Both the position numbers and the translations under genes were made by a program. Under the pieces are notes generated by a model, which did not search any database, had not been told where the DNA came from, and was given only the letters and a program-made list of their open reading frames with translations. From Berberis thunbergii (Eukaryota > Streptophyta > Magnoliopsida > Ranunculales > Berberidaceae), in the NCBI GenBank assembly GCA_003290165.1, contig QNQO01000642.1, forward strand, positions 558,001 to 622,000: a DNA stretch of 64,000 nucleotides, in the 5' to 3' direction. Below are positions 23,563 to 36,369 of the stretch, piece by piece; the first letter of the stretch is position 1, and each line of letters starts with the position of its first letter.

Positions 23563-24297
23563 TCAAAGAATTATTATATTGTCTTTTTTCATTCTTGTTA
23601 GCCATAATATTAGCTTTATTACAACCTAATAAAGACTTGATTGATCTTAAGTAAAGATTCGGTTCGTAGATGTGGAGATTGAATAGACAAGAACTATAGT
23701 GTTTGATTCAACATACTCAAATTAATTGGTGTTCTTGTTCATGAGATCATATTCGTTTCATTATTTGAAAAGTCTATTTTTCATGATAATTATATATGAG
23801 ATATTTGTGTTCCATAATTTACTATTTTTCTCACATATAAACTGAATGATGAATAACCAATCTCTGAGTGATAAGAGAGAATTGTAGTCGAAACGTATTT
23901 TCTAAAGGTTATCTAGTCTTGTCTCTACTGTGAAAAGGAAAGTTATGTTGATGAGGCGATGCACACACATATTTTGAGTTGAGAATCGTTAATAAAATTT
24001 ATTTAACCTTTGGATATTAAATTGTTGTTAAAATCTATTGATATATGACTGTGACACTGTTAGTTGTTTTCTAAAATTTGTGGCAATTAGATGATTACTT
24101 TGAGGAAAATAAATAAGAGTGACCATGTTTTAAAATTTGTTGAGTCAGTAATGTGTGTGAGTAATATTTCTACAAACTCTCACGAGACTATAACTCATCC
24201 ACTAGAGGTAATCTAAGGGTTCAAAACATTGTTGCACGTTTAAGGTAAGTGTATTTGTTTTGCACAAGGACTAGCAAAATATAGGTTTGGGGGTATT
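23563..24297 (+). other. 3' noncoding remnant of a third LTR element
   Basis: AT-rich DNA ending GCACAAGGACTAGCAAAATA then GGTTTGGGGGTATT. That ending is a polypurine tract typical of the end of Gypsy internal regions. The 5' part of this element is absent. Confidence 0.6.
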
Positions 24298-26257
24298 TGA
24301 TATTCACATAATTATTACATAAAATATCTCTTAATTTATATTTGTTTGTATTTCAAATGTCATATTTTATTTTAATTATTTCGTTTTTATGTTTTTTGCG
24401 GGAATTAAAGCTTAAACGATGAAATCACCTTAGCGCAATGAGTTTGGAAGAACCAGCTCGAAGTGGTACAAAATGACAATGATGGGTAAAATTAGGAGGA
24501 ATGATTAAACCCAAACCCATCTTGACCTAAACCCAAGCCCAAGTTTTAACCTAAATTCCCAAATTCTATTTATTCTCCCATCTGCCTGACACATCTCTTA
24601 ACCCTTTTTCAACCATATTTTTTCGGGCTTTCCAAACGTCGAGGAAACCAGCGACGGATGGGTTACACCCACCTCCCTCGAAATCAGTTTCAATGCGCAT
24701 CTCGAAGGGGATGGGTCCCTCGCTGGCTTCCTCGTCTTTTAGAAAAGCTGTCTCTTTTCACGTCTCTCTTTTTCTAATCTCATTTTCCAGCCACCGACAC
24801 CATCTCATCACCCCTTCTCGCTCACCAGAAACACGGGCAGCCACCCCATCTCTTCCTCTTTTATTCATCTTGCAACTGTCCAGCCGCCACAATACCACGC
24901 CAACCAGCCCCTGCTCTTCATCTTCATAGCCACAATTGTACAACAACAGAGATCGCAGCCCCAACTCGCACCCTTTCTGTTTCATCTCATCTCGACAACC
25001 CCTCTTCTCCACATAGCTTCCATCTCCTCACGACTTATCTTCTCCTCATGATCTCACCTTCCTATTTACCTTTCTCTCATAGACCATCCCCTCCTCTCGT
25101 CTTCAACCAACAATGAACAGAGCCACCTCGCCATGTTTTCTCCTCGCCTGAATTTTTTGTCTCTCTTCCTTCACACACCATCTCCCTGACGCTATCTTTT
25201 CTCTCTCACAGCCCCTTCTCGATTATCTTCTTCCTCTCTGCTTTGTTTCGTCACTTTAACAAAGCAACAGACACAACAACTCCATCTCTCGCAGCAGGTG
25301 TGTTACAGAAATAGATTCAACGAGCACCTCACAACTTTTGTTCCCTCTCTCTCTCACCCATCCTCTGTTTTTCCCTCTTTCAAAAGCACAAACAGACGTA
25401 GCAATAAAGATGCAGAACAGGGAAGAAAAGCTCGTGGAGAAAAAGAAATTTTTTTTAGGAAAGAAACTGTTTTTCAAAATTTCGCTATTTGGACCCAGCT
25501 TCTTTATTCGGTACCACCACATGTTGCCTTCCACTAATTGCACCTGCTATTCGCATCCACGATTTTAGTCAGATCCACCACAGTACACCCACGAGAAGAG
25601 GAGATGGAGTTCCACCACATAACCGTCGGATTCACCACCACCATGGGCTTCTAAACCAGCGTTGAAGCGAAGATGAAACCATGAATTTTTAGAGTTTGTT
25701 GCATTTAAATTATTGTTTTCTCTATGGTGTTAGATACAAATTAATTTCTTAATATTGATAAAATTCTTTCACCGATATATCCGGTATAATATCTAGACTA
25801 GTTAGTAGTTAGAGTACTTTTGTTGATATTCGAAGCATGTTTTGATTAATTATATTAAAACTGTGATTGTGTGTGTCGTAGAAATACACTCAATGCTAAG
25901 GTTTGGACTTTTGATGAAATTAATTGTGAATTTGAATTAATCATTCTCGAAAAAAAAAATTTAGGTTAAACAAGTCTCGAAGAACTTGTGGTGGATTTGA
26001 TGCTTCAGTTCACTTTCTATTAATCTTATTAATTAAATTTTTTGTTGCTCAATTTAGTTTTGTTAATTTAGGAATTTTCAATTGTTATAACCCTTACTTT
26101 ATATTAGTTTGAATAGATTTTAAAATTTGGTTGTTTCTTCAATCCTCGTGGGATTGACCATTATTTGTCATTGTCAACTAGTTAAACAACCATGCACTTG
26201 CGGTATAATAAATAGAGTTTATTAGCTTATTAATTTAAGTTAGTAAAATCTGCATCA
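24298..26257 (+). repeat. 3' LTR of the third element
   Basis: It starts TGATATTCACATAATTATTA after a polypurine tract and ends ATCTGCATCA. It is the same family and length class (1960 bp) as 13935-15919 (1985 bp) and 51128-53046 (1919 bp). Its left neighbour is its own 3' UTR, so it is a true 3' LTR of a truncated element, not a solo LTR. Confidence 0.85.
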
Positions 26258-28530
26258 CCTGCACTCCTCCCCCATAATCATGGGCAAGCTGCAAGTCACG
26301 ACGAACAAGGTTCAATTCTTTTTAGATCTGATCCCTTGCGGACACTACCCCCGCCAAGTCAGACTCAAGCGCTTCCAACTGAGCCTCCAACCCAATGGAC
26401 CTGGACTCCGCAACAGTGTCTGAGAAAGCTTCGAGATGTTTTTCAACTACTCAATCTCGTGAAGAACGTCAAAGTATGACTTCTACAAGTTTGTGAATAC
26501 TCGCTCCATGGTGTACATCCTCTCATGAGTGGTCTCGACCTCAATTCCAGATGCGGTCACATGATTTAGATATAACATCCCCAGCACAAGGTGTTTCTGC
26601 CATTTATCCAAACGCTCTCCTAGCGTTTCTCCCATTGGCTTCGGAGCACAGTTCACCAGTCAGACATTCCACTTGCTAAAATGCTTCCTCGTAGCGTAAG
26701 AGATGTCAACCTCCTAATGCCAAGCTTGGCTACTCAACCTTATTGCATCTGGAGCAAACAAACTGATCCGAGTATCCGGATGAAGGTCATTCAAAACAAG
26801 AATCATTCCAGCACCACCCTTAGCCATTTTCACTACAACAGGGCCCATATCAACAACTTCCCTTTTGCCTGCGATAGCCGGTTCTCTCTCACGTGTCGGT
26901 CCAACTTCAGTTGAAGGAGAAGAGTGAAGCGAGTTATTCCTTGGACCTGTCATCAGTTGAATATGAGGATGGGAATGAGATGAAGCACAAGAAAAGCGAC
27001 AATCAGGATAACCTTCACCATGACGCTAATGATCAGACGACTCTTCAACAGGTTCATGATCCAGAGAGGCGGAACAAAAAGCCCTTTATTGAAAAATGAC
27101 AACAGTTCAAAACTTTCGTGCCCGTCTACAGCAGCATCTTATTCATAAACTCCACCTACTTGGTGCTTAGTTTGGTAACATCCTCCACTCCCACCATTTG
27201 CAGATATTTTGTCTCCAAGTCAGAAAGAGGGATAGGGGCCACTACTTGAGCATCACGCCTTTCAGAAATTACGGTCTCATCAGGCTCTTGCCTGACAGCA
27301 TCACGTCCTTCGGACGAGGCTAGACGCCTACTGACGAACCTAGACAAAACACGAGATATCTTTGCATGCACAAGAGAAGGACGCGCCACATCTATTTCTG
27401 CCCTCATCGAAGAGCTTGGAATCATGATCTTGGGAAGCTTCCTCTTCTGCAAAACAAATGCACCCTCAGGTTTTTGGCTTCTTCATCTGATACACAATGG
27501 GAGCCACGTGCCAATGAGCCCACAGACCGCTGCGCTCAATATTAGAAGGCTTAACGACATCCTCTACCTCCTGACAAGGCATGTCACGAAACGCATCCAA
27601 AGTTGTTTTATCTTTAGCATAAAGAGACGAAGTAGAGAATCTCCCTGCAAAAATCACAATATGTCAATCTAACATGCAGTTAACACAAGCGAGACCGGAG
27701 AATGAATCAACTTACTTAGTGGTCTAAATTCACGCTCGACAGGACGACTAACAAGCTCAAAATTCGTTGAGTCCGCCGGAGCCATGAAATAGAACTTCTG
27801 CCATGATTTAAAATCATCAGGCAGTTTGCCAAATTAGTCTAGCAACATTAGCACACACACTGTGTGCTCATTTATCTGAGGAGAAGTGAGCAATTGCATC
27901 GCCCTCGCCGACACTCGGACATAAGTGTCCTTAGTACTAATCAGAATTGCAATCACAATCCTATACCCGTTCAGCAGAAGTTGAGTGGGTGCAATGTCGA
28001 GGTACACTAGGAACTCCCAGATCTCCTAGATGACAGGAAAGCGGACACCCAATTGAAGCATACATCGATGAAGACACATAAACCCTTCAAGAGGGTACAA
28101 TGGCATCAATTCAACTCCCAAAGTTCTGAACACCAGATCATCGGGAATCCCATACGTCTTACGGAGGACGTCCAAATCAAATTCAGAGAGCAACCTCTCC
28201 TAAAAAAACTAAGGGCTCTTGGCGAACAGTTCATCAGAAAGTTGATCCCGCCCCGCCATGAAAGAAAGTACAAATTTTTCGAATACAAAGGTTGAGCAAA
28301 GTCAAAATAATAACAGACAATACAACAAACCAGGATCTCTGAGATTGAAAAAGTAAAAGAGTTATACTCCACAAGCAGGAGATCTATATAGAAAGTTGAA
28401 CTCACGCCTTTCTTACTTTCAAGCGGGCGCAAACCCAATTAATGCAATTTGCCGCTCAAGGAAATCACTCGGACTCAATTATCATGACTGCACAACTACT
28501 TCGTGAAATGACCTAGTGGGTTATCGGCCA
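26258..28530 (-). pseudogene. Second antisense ORF remnant (PF04195-like), B1 side
   Basis: On the minus strand near 28060-27900 the frame gives GVRFPVI, a stop, then EIWEFLVYLDIAPTQLLLNG and YRIVIAILISTKDTYVRV. That is the conserved core of the plant 'putative gypsy type transposon' family. Further along are APADSTNFELVSRPVEREFR, then GLWAHWHVAPIVYQ near 27500 and a charged tail. The order matches element A (12044-16560). Stops and shifts make it a pseudogene. It is interrupted upstream by the third LTR element and followed by a polypurine tract and an A-type LTR at 28551. Confidence 0.65.
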
Positions 28531-28550
28531 ACTAACTCGAGTGAAGTAAT

Positions 28551-28940
28551 TGATGATACATCAAACTGTCATCCAATCAGCAACGTACACATGTCATGAT
28601 AATCTCATCAACAGAACGAAACGTGCCCAATTGCACGCTCAATCCAACAAGGCCGAAATAACAATAAGCCCATCATTGGCAGTATCCAGACAGTCGGGTC
28701 CAAGTTGTAATGTGCCAGTAAGCCCACATGTCACGCGATCATGCCTAATATTCGTAAGACTTCTAAGGCAAGTATCTAATAGATCTACCCAAGACAGGCA
28801 TGCCAACAACACATTGGATTCGACTTGGAAACATAAATTAGAGTATAAGTCGGGGAAGGAAACTTCCTTGCATGGACAACACTCAGAAATGAAAACTTTT
28901 GCCACACATCTAGGGGCACGAGTCATGTAGGGAAATTATC
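28551..28940 (+). repeat. A/B-type LTR, 3'-truncated
   Basis: It starts TGATGATACATCAAACTGTC directly after the polypurine-like CTCGAGTGAAGTAAT. It is broken off near 28940 at CCACA, where X LTR sequence continues. Confidence 0.7.
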
Positions 28941-30021
28941 CCACAGCTCTCTCACAACCCCTTTAATTTACCTATTTCTCCCACACGACAATAACAATCA
29001 CGCAGTCACCATCGACCTCCCATTTATTGATTGTTTCATTCCCAATCAGCACCTCGGCAGTCAACTCATCACCACCACACAAACAACAGTGTTCATTTAT
29101 CTTTTTAGATTCATATTTTATTATGTATTTCCATCCAAACATGATTAAAATGTCTAGTTAAGTCCCTTTTTAGCTAGGGGTGGATTCTAAGCCCCGAACA
29201 TGTGTTTATGGATTAATTAAATTCAATATTTCATTGTTAATTAATGAATGAGTTTTGCTTAACTGTTTTATAGAGAACTTATCCTTGTATGTTTGTTAAG
29301 GTGGCCAACTTAAGAAGCATGCTAGGATTTGGTGCTCGAGTATAGAAAAGTTTCACCCAATAGTTATAATCATATACAAGTAGTTACTACCAAGGAATGT
29401 TTGTAAGGTTAAGTAAAAACCTAGGTTAAGAGCAACATGTTGTTCATACTTGTAATTACATGCCGAGTCACTGTTCATATTTTCCGTAGAACTTAATGAT
29501 CTTGGATTGTTTATCTAACTTGCGATTCCTGATTAAATTGCATTAAAAAAAAGATTAGTTTGAAAGTCGCGTTGAGTTTAATTCACCAAATTCGGAAAAA
29601 TAATAAGGTTAATGCAAAGCGGTCACGGTTAATCTTGAGCATTGTCATTCACGAGTTAGTAAATGAATTATTAGAGTTTAGTTCATTAGCATTTGTTTGG
29701 TATGTGAACATAAAACCCTTAACTAATTTCTCATAATCTATTTCCCTAAAGTTTTTACTAGTCCTACAGTAATCTTCTTAGAAATTTTCTTAGTTTAAAA
29801 TTAGAAAAGTTCAATCCGCCAACATTTTCTTATTTAGTTTGTTAGTTGTCTTTTAGTTACCCTTAGTGTTAGTTAGTGAACCCTTTAATCCCTGGTCTAA
29901 AATGATTCTTACTTATTCTATACTATAACTACAAAGTAGGGTATTAAGTTACGTACTAGTAAAATAATGCATCTAGGTTGTTGGGCAATCTTTTTTTCTT
30001 CATAGTGTGAGTGAAATTAAA
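28941..30021 (+). repeat. X LTR (second copy, 5'-truncated)
   Basis: It matches 18963-20268 from CCACA.CTCTC onward, including the TTTTAGATTCATATTTTATT stretch. It lacks the inverted A-LTR patch of the first copy, so it shows the ancestral order (GAGAACTTATCCTTGTATGT). It extends about 240 bp beyond the point where copy 1 is cut. Confidence 0.75.
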
Positions 30022-30480
30022 GTACATCATACTGTCCTCTGATCAGCACCATACACCTGTCATTATAATCTCGTCAACTTAACGAAGCAGACCTAATTGC
30101 ACGTTCGATCTAGCGAGGCCCAAACAACAGTAAGCCTATCATTGGCAAAATCTAGACAGTCGGGTCCAAGTTGCAATGAGCCAGTAAACCTACACGTCAC
30201 GCGGTCAGACCCAATACTCGTAAGACCTCTAAGGCAAGTATCTAAGAGATCTACCCAAGACAGGCTGGTTAGCAACACAATGGATCTGACTAAGAAACAT
30301 ATATTAGAGTATAAGTTGGGCAAGGAAACATCCTTGCTTTGACAACACTAAAAAAGGGAAACCTCTCACAAATCTAGGGGCACAAGTCTTGTAGGGAAAC
30401 TATTCCATAGGGACAACTCCCAATTATGAAAGGGCATCCACAACAAGATCATTTTCCCTAAACCTCTTTAGACCCCCGGT
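30022..30480 (+). repeat. B2 5' LTR
   Basis: It begins at about ACATCATACTGTCCTC and is parallel to 28551-28940, continuing past it (GTAGGGAAACTATTCCATAG). It leads into the B2 gag leader. The first few bases of the LTR appear lost. Confidence 0.6.
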
Positions 30481-30549
30481 CAGTGGTGGCAGCGGAAGAC
30501 TCAAGGGTGGACCTATTTCAACACAGATGCGATAAATCTCAAAAATGAT

Positions 30550-31900
30550 GGAAGCTTTCAAGCAGAGGAATCTTCCACCTGCAGGTGAAGACCGTAAGTA
30601 GCGAAGGGCTCGCTTCCCAAAAAGTTCCAGAGAGCATGTTCAGCAGAGCCGTGCTGGCCCAACAACTTCTCAATGGACAAGAGGCGGAGGTGCGACAAAT
30701 AGAGACCCAATGTCCAGAGCCGATATGCACATCTCGCACAACCCCATCCGCAACGGGGCCACAAACCTAGACATGTTGTTTAATCCCGTCCCTCCGTTCA
30801 TGGACCATATCATAGATGAATCACTACCAAAAAATACACCCCTCCGAAGTTGGAGATTTACTACGGGGCATGAGACCCATCCGATCATCTGCACCATTTT
30901 TAGCACTTTATGGCGCTCAAGGAAGGGTCTGATGCAATAATGCGTCGATCATTCCTTGCAAGCCTGAAGATGTTAGCACTGACGTGGTTCCACAGCCTTC
31001 CTCCGAAATCCATTGATTCATTCTGAATCTTGGCCTTGGCATTCCTCACACGCTTCGTGGGCAGCCAACGGCTCAAAAAGGGTCTGCACTATCTGCTGAC
31101 CTTAAAACAAAACAAAACGAGACGTTGAGGAGTATGTCACTCGTTTTAATGATCAGTTGACCCTCATCGATGACTGTAGTGATGACACCGCCGTCAAGGC
31201 TTTCACTTCGGGTCTAAGAATATGCAAGCTCTATGACTTCTCACCTTGGACCCCACAACAAATATGATGGATTTGCTCAGAGATGCCAAGAGGTACATCA
31301 CTCTAGAGGAAATGTTGGCCGCTAAGAGAAAGGCAGAGTCAGAGAAGAAACCTTATATACAAAGGGACGGGAAATAGGGGAAGGAGAAATAGGACGATGA
31401 TAGTAACAAGTGAAAGCGCATAGACAGCAAGACCGACTTGGGCCGCCACAGGAGGAACAAGGTCTCGAATTACGTCGGGTCTAGGTCTATCACCCTTTCA
31501 ATACCAATCTGTCCGACATTCTTGATTCCATCGAGGATTTGGAAGAGCTGAAGTGGCGGCCTAAGCAACGATGAGACCATGCTCGACGCGACAACAACAA
31601 ATATTCCGCCTACCACAAAGAAGACGAACAAGATACAGAGGATTGCAAAAACCTCAAAGGAGAAGTTGATTACTGGATCAGGAAAGAAAAACTCAAGGAG
31701 TTCCTAAGCTCGGACAGAAGGCTAGGCCAAGCAAAGGAAAGAGCGAACACTGTCAAGGAGATCGAAAAGGAAGCTCCTAGCATCATTTACGTCATCGACG
31801 AGGTTGGTCCCAAGGGAGAGCAATTAAACTGTCCCGCAAGAGGACACTGACCGAGATGCAAACATCAACTCAATATGAGGATTGACAAGTGCAACACGCA
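30550..31900 (+). pseudogene. Element B2 gag (broken)
   Basis: Pieces include SRADMHISHNPIRNGATNLD, PPFMDHIIDESLPKNTPLRS and then SFLASLKMLALTWFHSLPPK, the Retrotrans_gag core with its tryptophan kept. A basic tail is near 31300-31480. Several stops split the frame. It is a close paralogue of B1 gag, and the leader keeps the segment that B1 lost by deletion (30022-30560). Confidence 0.78.
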
Positions 31901-31984
31901 CGAGTTCATATCCCGATCTCATCACTGACGTTTATGGAGAGAGGTCTCCAAGGGATACATTTTCCTCACAATGACGCCCTGATC

Positions 31985-32560
31985 GTCTCCATCCTTATCG
32001 CTAAGTAGGAGGTAAATAGAGCTTTGGTGAACACTGGAAGCTCACTAAATGTCATGTTCCTCAGTGTATTCTACAACATGCAACTACAGGAGAAAGACCT
32101 AATGCCCGCCAACCACCCTATGGTCTTATTCAACGAAGATAAATGTTTTCCCATCGGGAAGATCAATTTAATGGTGGTGGCAGGAGAGCCACAGCTAAGG
32201 ATGTACCTTGTCCAAGAGTTCATGGTAGTTGATACCCTGTCCACCTACAACATAATTCTGGGACGGTTGTGGCATCATCATATGGAAGCAATGGTATTCA
32301 CCCTACACCAATGCATAAAATATAAAACCAACCATGCCCAAGGGACTATCCGAGGAAATCAGCCAGCAGCAAAAGACTGCCATTATACAATCCTAAAACA
32401 GCCAAACTGTTGTGAGTTACAGTTCAAGCCCACAGAACCAACATGTCACGCATCAAGCCTAGACAAAAGAAGTGGATCACTCTATGAGAGCGGAGAAGCC
32501 CAAATAATTAAGGCGCAGCTATGCGGAGATCCAAAAATCAAAGCTAGCAAGGCAGTCTAG
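31985..32560 (+). pseudogene. Element B2 protease
   Basis: The frame reads MVNTGSSLNVMFLSVFYNMQ, FPIGKINLMVVAGEPQLRMY and FMVVDTLSTYNIILGRLWHH, a complete retropepsin layout. The catalytic aspartate of DTGSS is asparagine, so it should be inactive, while the ILGR block is intact. The frame ends at 32558 (TAG) and no RT follows, as in A and B1. Confidence 0.85.
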
Positions 32561-33192
32561 ACTAACAAATAGCTAAGTAACAATACTTCAGCAAATGGGC
32601 ACCAACTCCATGAGATGTTAATCAGCAAGGAACTACCCATCAGCACGAAGTCCACTATTTAGTAACTTCGTTAGCTTTAAAAAAAAACTTTGTTAGAGAG
32701 ACCATGCAATCCAAACCAGGACCATTTGTGCGTCTTTTAGGCCCAGATTAGCTCAGTCTCCGCTCGGAGATAAATTATTTGTTGCTTTGATTTTATTTCT
32801 TGTTTTCAGTTTTTCATTTCAGTGTAGAAGAGTTATTCATACAGGACACATTCCAGAAATAAAACAGATTTTATTGATTGCAATGAGAGTTATTACAAAA
32901 TTTGTTGACCAACTGGTACATCAATTTATACACTACATGTATCTAAATCTGATGCAAACATCTATCCACTGAAACAAGGGTAGAGACTTTGATCTGCTAG
33001 TCCGCCTTCAAAAAAGAAGGTGGTTAGAGAAAAAAAGTATTGAACTAAAAGCGATTAGAGTAAAGCGTTCGGTTCAGAAGGTGAAGGAACACACTCAATC
33101 CATTGCTTCGTCAAATCACTTCTCGCGGATGATCCAAAAGAGGCAACACGATCCTCGAAATGAAATGCAGACGTCTTCAACCTGCCGGATTA
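32561..33192 (+). other. B2 3' noncoding region, left of the CACTA insertion
   Basis: It parallels 22281-22834 in B1 (for example the CATTTCAGTGTAGAAGAGTT stretch). It stops at CCTGCCGGATTA, where the outer CACTA begins. The same region resumes at 54272. Confidence 0.7.
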
Positions 33193-33515
33193 CACTACAC
33201 CAAATTTCCCCATCAACAACGGTTTGGAACTGTGGGGGTAACCGATGGCCACGGCTAAGAGGTGTGGGCTGTAGAGGAGACCCGAAATCATCCGTGACGG
33301 CTATAAACCGTGGCTAAAATTTTAGCAACGGTTTTATGTTCAAGACGGTCGATGATTTAGCAACGGTTTTAAACCATGGCAAGTACTAGCCATGGCCTAA
33401 AACCGTGGCCAGACTTGCCACTGCTTAAAATCGTTGCTAAAATTTTAGCCACGGTTTTAAGCCGTGGCAAGTACTGGCCACGATTTTAAGCCGTGGCTAG
33501 TAAAAACAAAATTCA
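33193..33515. repeat. Outer CACTA type-1 subterminal repeats
   Basis: Units such as AGCAACGGTTTTAAACCATGG and GCCACGGTTTTAAGCCGTGG repeat about eight to ten times after the CACTA end. Several have single changes (CCATGGC for CCACGGC), so this array is older than the inner one. Confidence 0.85.
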
Positions 33516-34529
33516 ATTTTTTTTAAATTAACCTCCAGTGGGAAGGGGCAACTATGGAATGCCAGACCTTTATTACTTATAAAAAATTGACTTACAAATG
33601 CTACGGGGGTACATTACGACGTTACCCGTATTAAAACCAAAACAATAGAAAAAACCTGTCCTTAAAACAATTGCCATGAAAAAGACAGAACTTAAAACAT
33701 CAAAAAGACTTGAGGCCCAAACAAATGACCCAACCAGAATGCGCGTAAATCTGCCCAAGCAGCTAGCACACACTGAAACACCAACGCCATCTGAATAATC
33801 ACCTTGAAAAACAGCCAACAGGACACTGCATCGTACCCACGCGAACTGTGTTTCGGAGCAGCATGCAGTAACCATCCCTCGCATCCACCATCTCGACGCT
33901 GGGCACAACAACAACATCTCCTCAATAGGCCGCAGCATCTCAATAGGCCGCAGAAAACCATCAGTCCGTAACATCTCAGTTCCCAGCATACACTCTGTTT
34001 TGCAACCGAGTGTTCCAGCCAACAACCTGTTGGATGTGGTACTAGAGTGTAGGTGCGCTGCAAGCCTGCTAGACCCGCATCCTCACTTCTGCAGAAAAAA
34101 CAACAGCATCCTATACACCAGAGAAATGTACAGCTCCAGTGCGAACCGCACACTTGCAGTCCAGCAAGTATAACATGCTGAGTGCCTGAAATCATTGTGA
34201 TTCCCGCAACTGCCTTTCCTACAATGCCCCTGCAGTCCAAAACAGACCCGCAAAACAGAACTTGTTGTTGAGCAGCAATACGCAAGAATATGTCCGCATT
34301 CTATCAGACCATCCTCGACCCAGATGAACCTTGTTCGACGCCACAGACTGCCCCATCCTCGACCTAGATGAACCTTGGAAATAACTTGCATGGCGAGAAC
34401 ACCGCTACAATTCAGGATCTCAAGTACTTCAATTTGACAAATAAATATGATATATTTTGCTGAACCATATTAAAAACGAGAACTCCTGTATAAACTAAAT
34501 AAATTATGATATCAATCCCAAACCTCAAC
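33516..34529. other. Noncoding region of the outer CACTA
   Basis: Long minus-strand frames at 33573-34391 overlap one another in different phases, are rich in cysteine and tryptophan and show no family motif. I treat them as chance frames. Confidence 0.5.
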
Positions 34530-35059
34530 CTGCCTTTGAAGCGATTGGACATAATTAATGATCTCATCAAGCAGTCCTCCCATACTGGCTGAGCGCACAG
34601 TCCCACACATACTGAACAGTTGCTTAAACTCTTCCTCTTCCACATCATCATTTATATTCTTTACATAGATATTCAATCACTGAATGGCACATTTCAAAAA
34701 CTTGTAAGCAATGCAAATGCGAATGTTTGTGATGAAATGAATAACCAGTAAACTACCTTATATCTATATTTTTTTTCCTCTCGCTCCTCAAAATAGCGGC
34801 TCAACATTCTCTCCTGCTCCTCTTTCTTCAATGCCCTTGCCACATATAAAGCCTTTGATCCTACACAAGAAATAAACAACATTTAATATGACAAATAGAA
34901 CCACATTTCATTAATCACAGAAAATTATATTACACTTCTAAATTACCAAGTTCCACTCCCTTCATCCCCTCAATAGCATTTTTGGCACTGTCATGCATTG
35001 CGTAATTCACAAATCCAACGCCCTTTGAACAACCATATTCATCCTTCAGGATCACTAGG
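34530..35059 (-). pseudogene. Captured poly(A)-binding-protein exons, the last fused to a bHLH helix
   Basis: Three minus-strand exons with consensus splice sites. 35059-34947 reads LVILKDEYGCSKGVGFVNYA then MHDSAKNAIEGMKGVEL, an RRM RNP-1 region. 34860-34757 reads SKALYVARALKKEEQERMLS then RYFEEREEKKYRYK, the PABP linker after an RRM. 34679-34530 starts IYVKNINDDVEEEEFKQLFS then MCGTVRSA, the start of the next RRM. Without an intron it continues SMGGLLDEIINYVQSLQRQ, helix 2 of a bHLH transcription factor of the CIB1/BPE type. PABP binds mRNA poly(A) tails; bHLH helix 2 dimerises. Exon order in PABP is natural, the bHLH join is not. Confidence 0.82.
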
Positions 35060-36369
35060 CTTTTGATCACACATAGGAGTCCCTATTTTCGAGACAATCT
35101 ACCCTAGTATTGTTTTCATCCACCTAATCAGACTGTAAAATAGAAACTTTAAAAGGGTCATTTTGTCACATAGGAGTCTCAACAAACAAATAATTTTTTC
35201 CAACATAATAATTTTTTCAACTATATGATTTTTCTATGATATATCAAACAATTAAGTGCCTAGCATTTAAAAGAAAATTACTATTAAGGTAAGTCATTCT
35301 CACTTCTGTGAAAGTTGATGATGGCACCGCGCATGAAGTTTGGTCAGACTGTAACCAGCCTTCCCATGCCTCTAGCTTTCAGTTAAGTACCCATTAGCCT
35401 GAAGAGTCTGAAATTAGCAAAACAAGTATACAACTCATCAATTTTAGAAATTAGGAAACTCAACTTCACAAAAAAGAATAACATTCACTTACATTAGCTG
35501 TTTGAACTTTGGAGAATAACAAAGTGGTCAAGCAGAAGACTTAACAGGGAATAATAAATTGGAAGTCAACTCAAACAAGATGGATTTATATAGACCAAGG
35601 AGGATATGTGATATGCCCACGCAAATGGAAACTTCCTTCCTTCATATATCACAACAACTTCCTTGCACTACAACCACACTTTCTACACTTTCCACATCAA
35701 GATATAAGCTGATTAATTCTTGCAAATCATTATTGCAAGTTCTTCCAAATAATGAAATCATTGAATACTAATGGTCAGCAAGCAAATAAAAGTCAATGAA
35801 ATAGCCTACAATGTTTAGTAATTGCACCCACAACTAGACCCTTTTTCATATAGTTCTAATCAAACCTATGTGATATTATAACTTGTAATATATGGTTATC
35901 ACTTGGATTTGATTGTAAGAAATTTCACCATACCAAGGGCCTCCAAACACTTTTAATATTATAATGGCAATGAAAACCACTAGAATAGGAAAGGCACATT
36001 TTATAGACCATTTGAGCCTTGTGAGGTAGGAGCTTCATGAATCCAAAATGCATTAAAACAAACATCTGTCAAGGCACTGCCTATTGCAACTAACCTCTGA
36101 GTTCGCAGCACTATCAATCCATTTTCTTGTAATTGTAGTGACACAAAGTCTCATTTGTCCTTCAGGATTCTGATAACTGCACTCAAATAAATGATTATGT
36201 AGATCAGTTTAGATTAGATCAGCATTACCCTGAAGTAAATAGATAGAGTGGAAGTCCTATGATGAACAAAGAAACATACTTCGTTAGAAATTGATTGCTC
36301 TTCAAAAACCTGAATACAAATGGATCAATAAACCTTATTATCACACTTACCCTTTGAATATCAAATACT
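35060..36369. other. Outer CACTA interior, nothing recognised
   Basis: AT-rich DNA. Short minus-strand frames near 35290-35345 and 36100-36180 could be decayed exons or introns of the captured genes. No motif supports a call. Confidence 0.4.

Noticed and set aside
33573..34391. Overlapping minus-strand frames of 100-197 residues
   Set aside because: Three phases overlap, composition is unlike protein, and no family motif or splice structure is seen.
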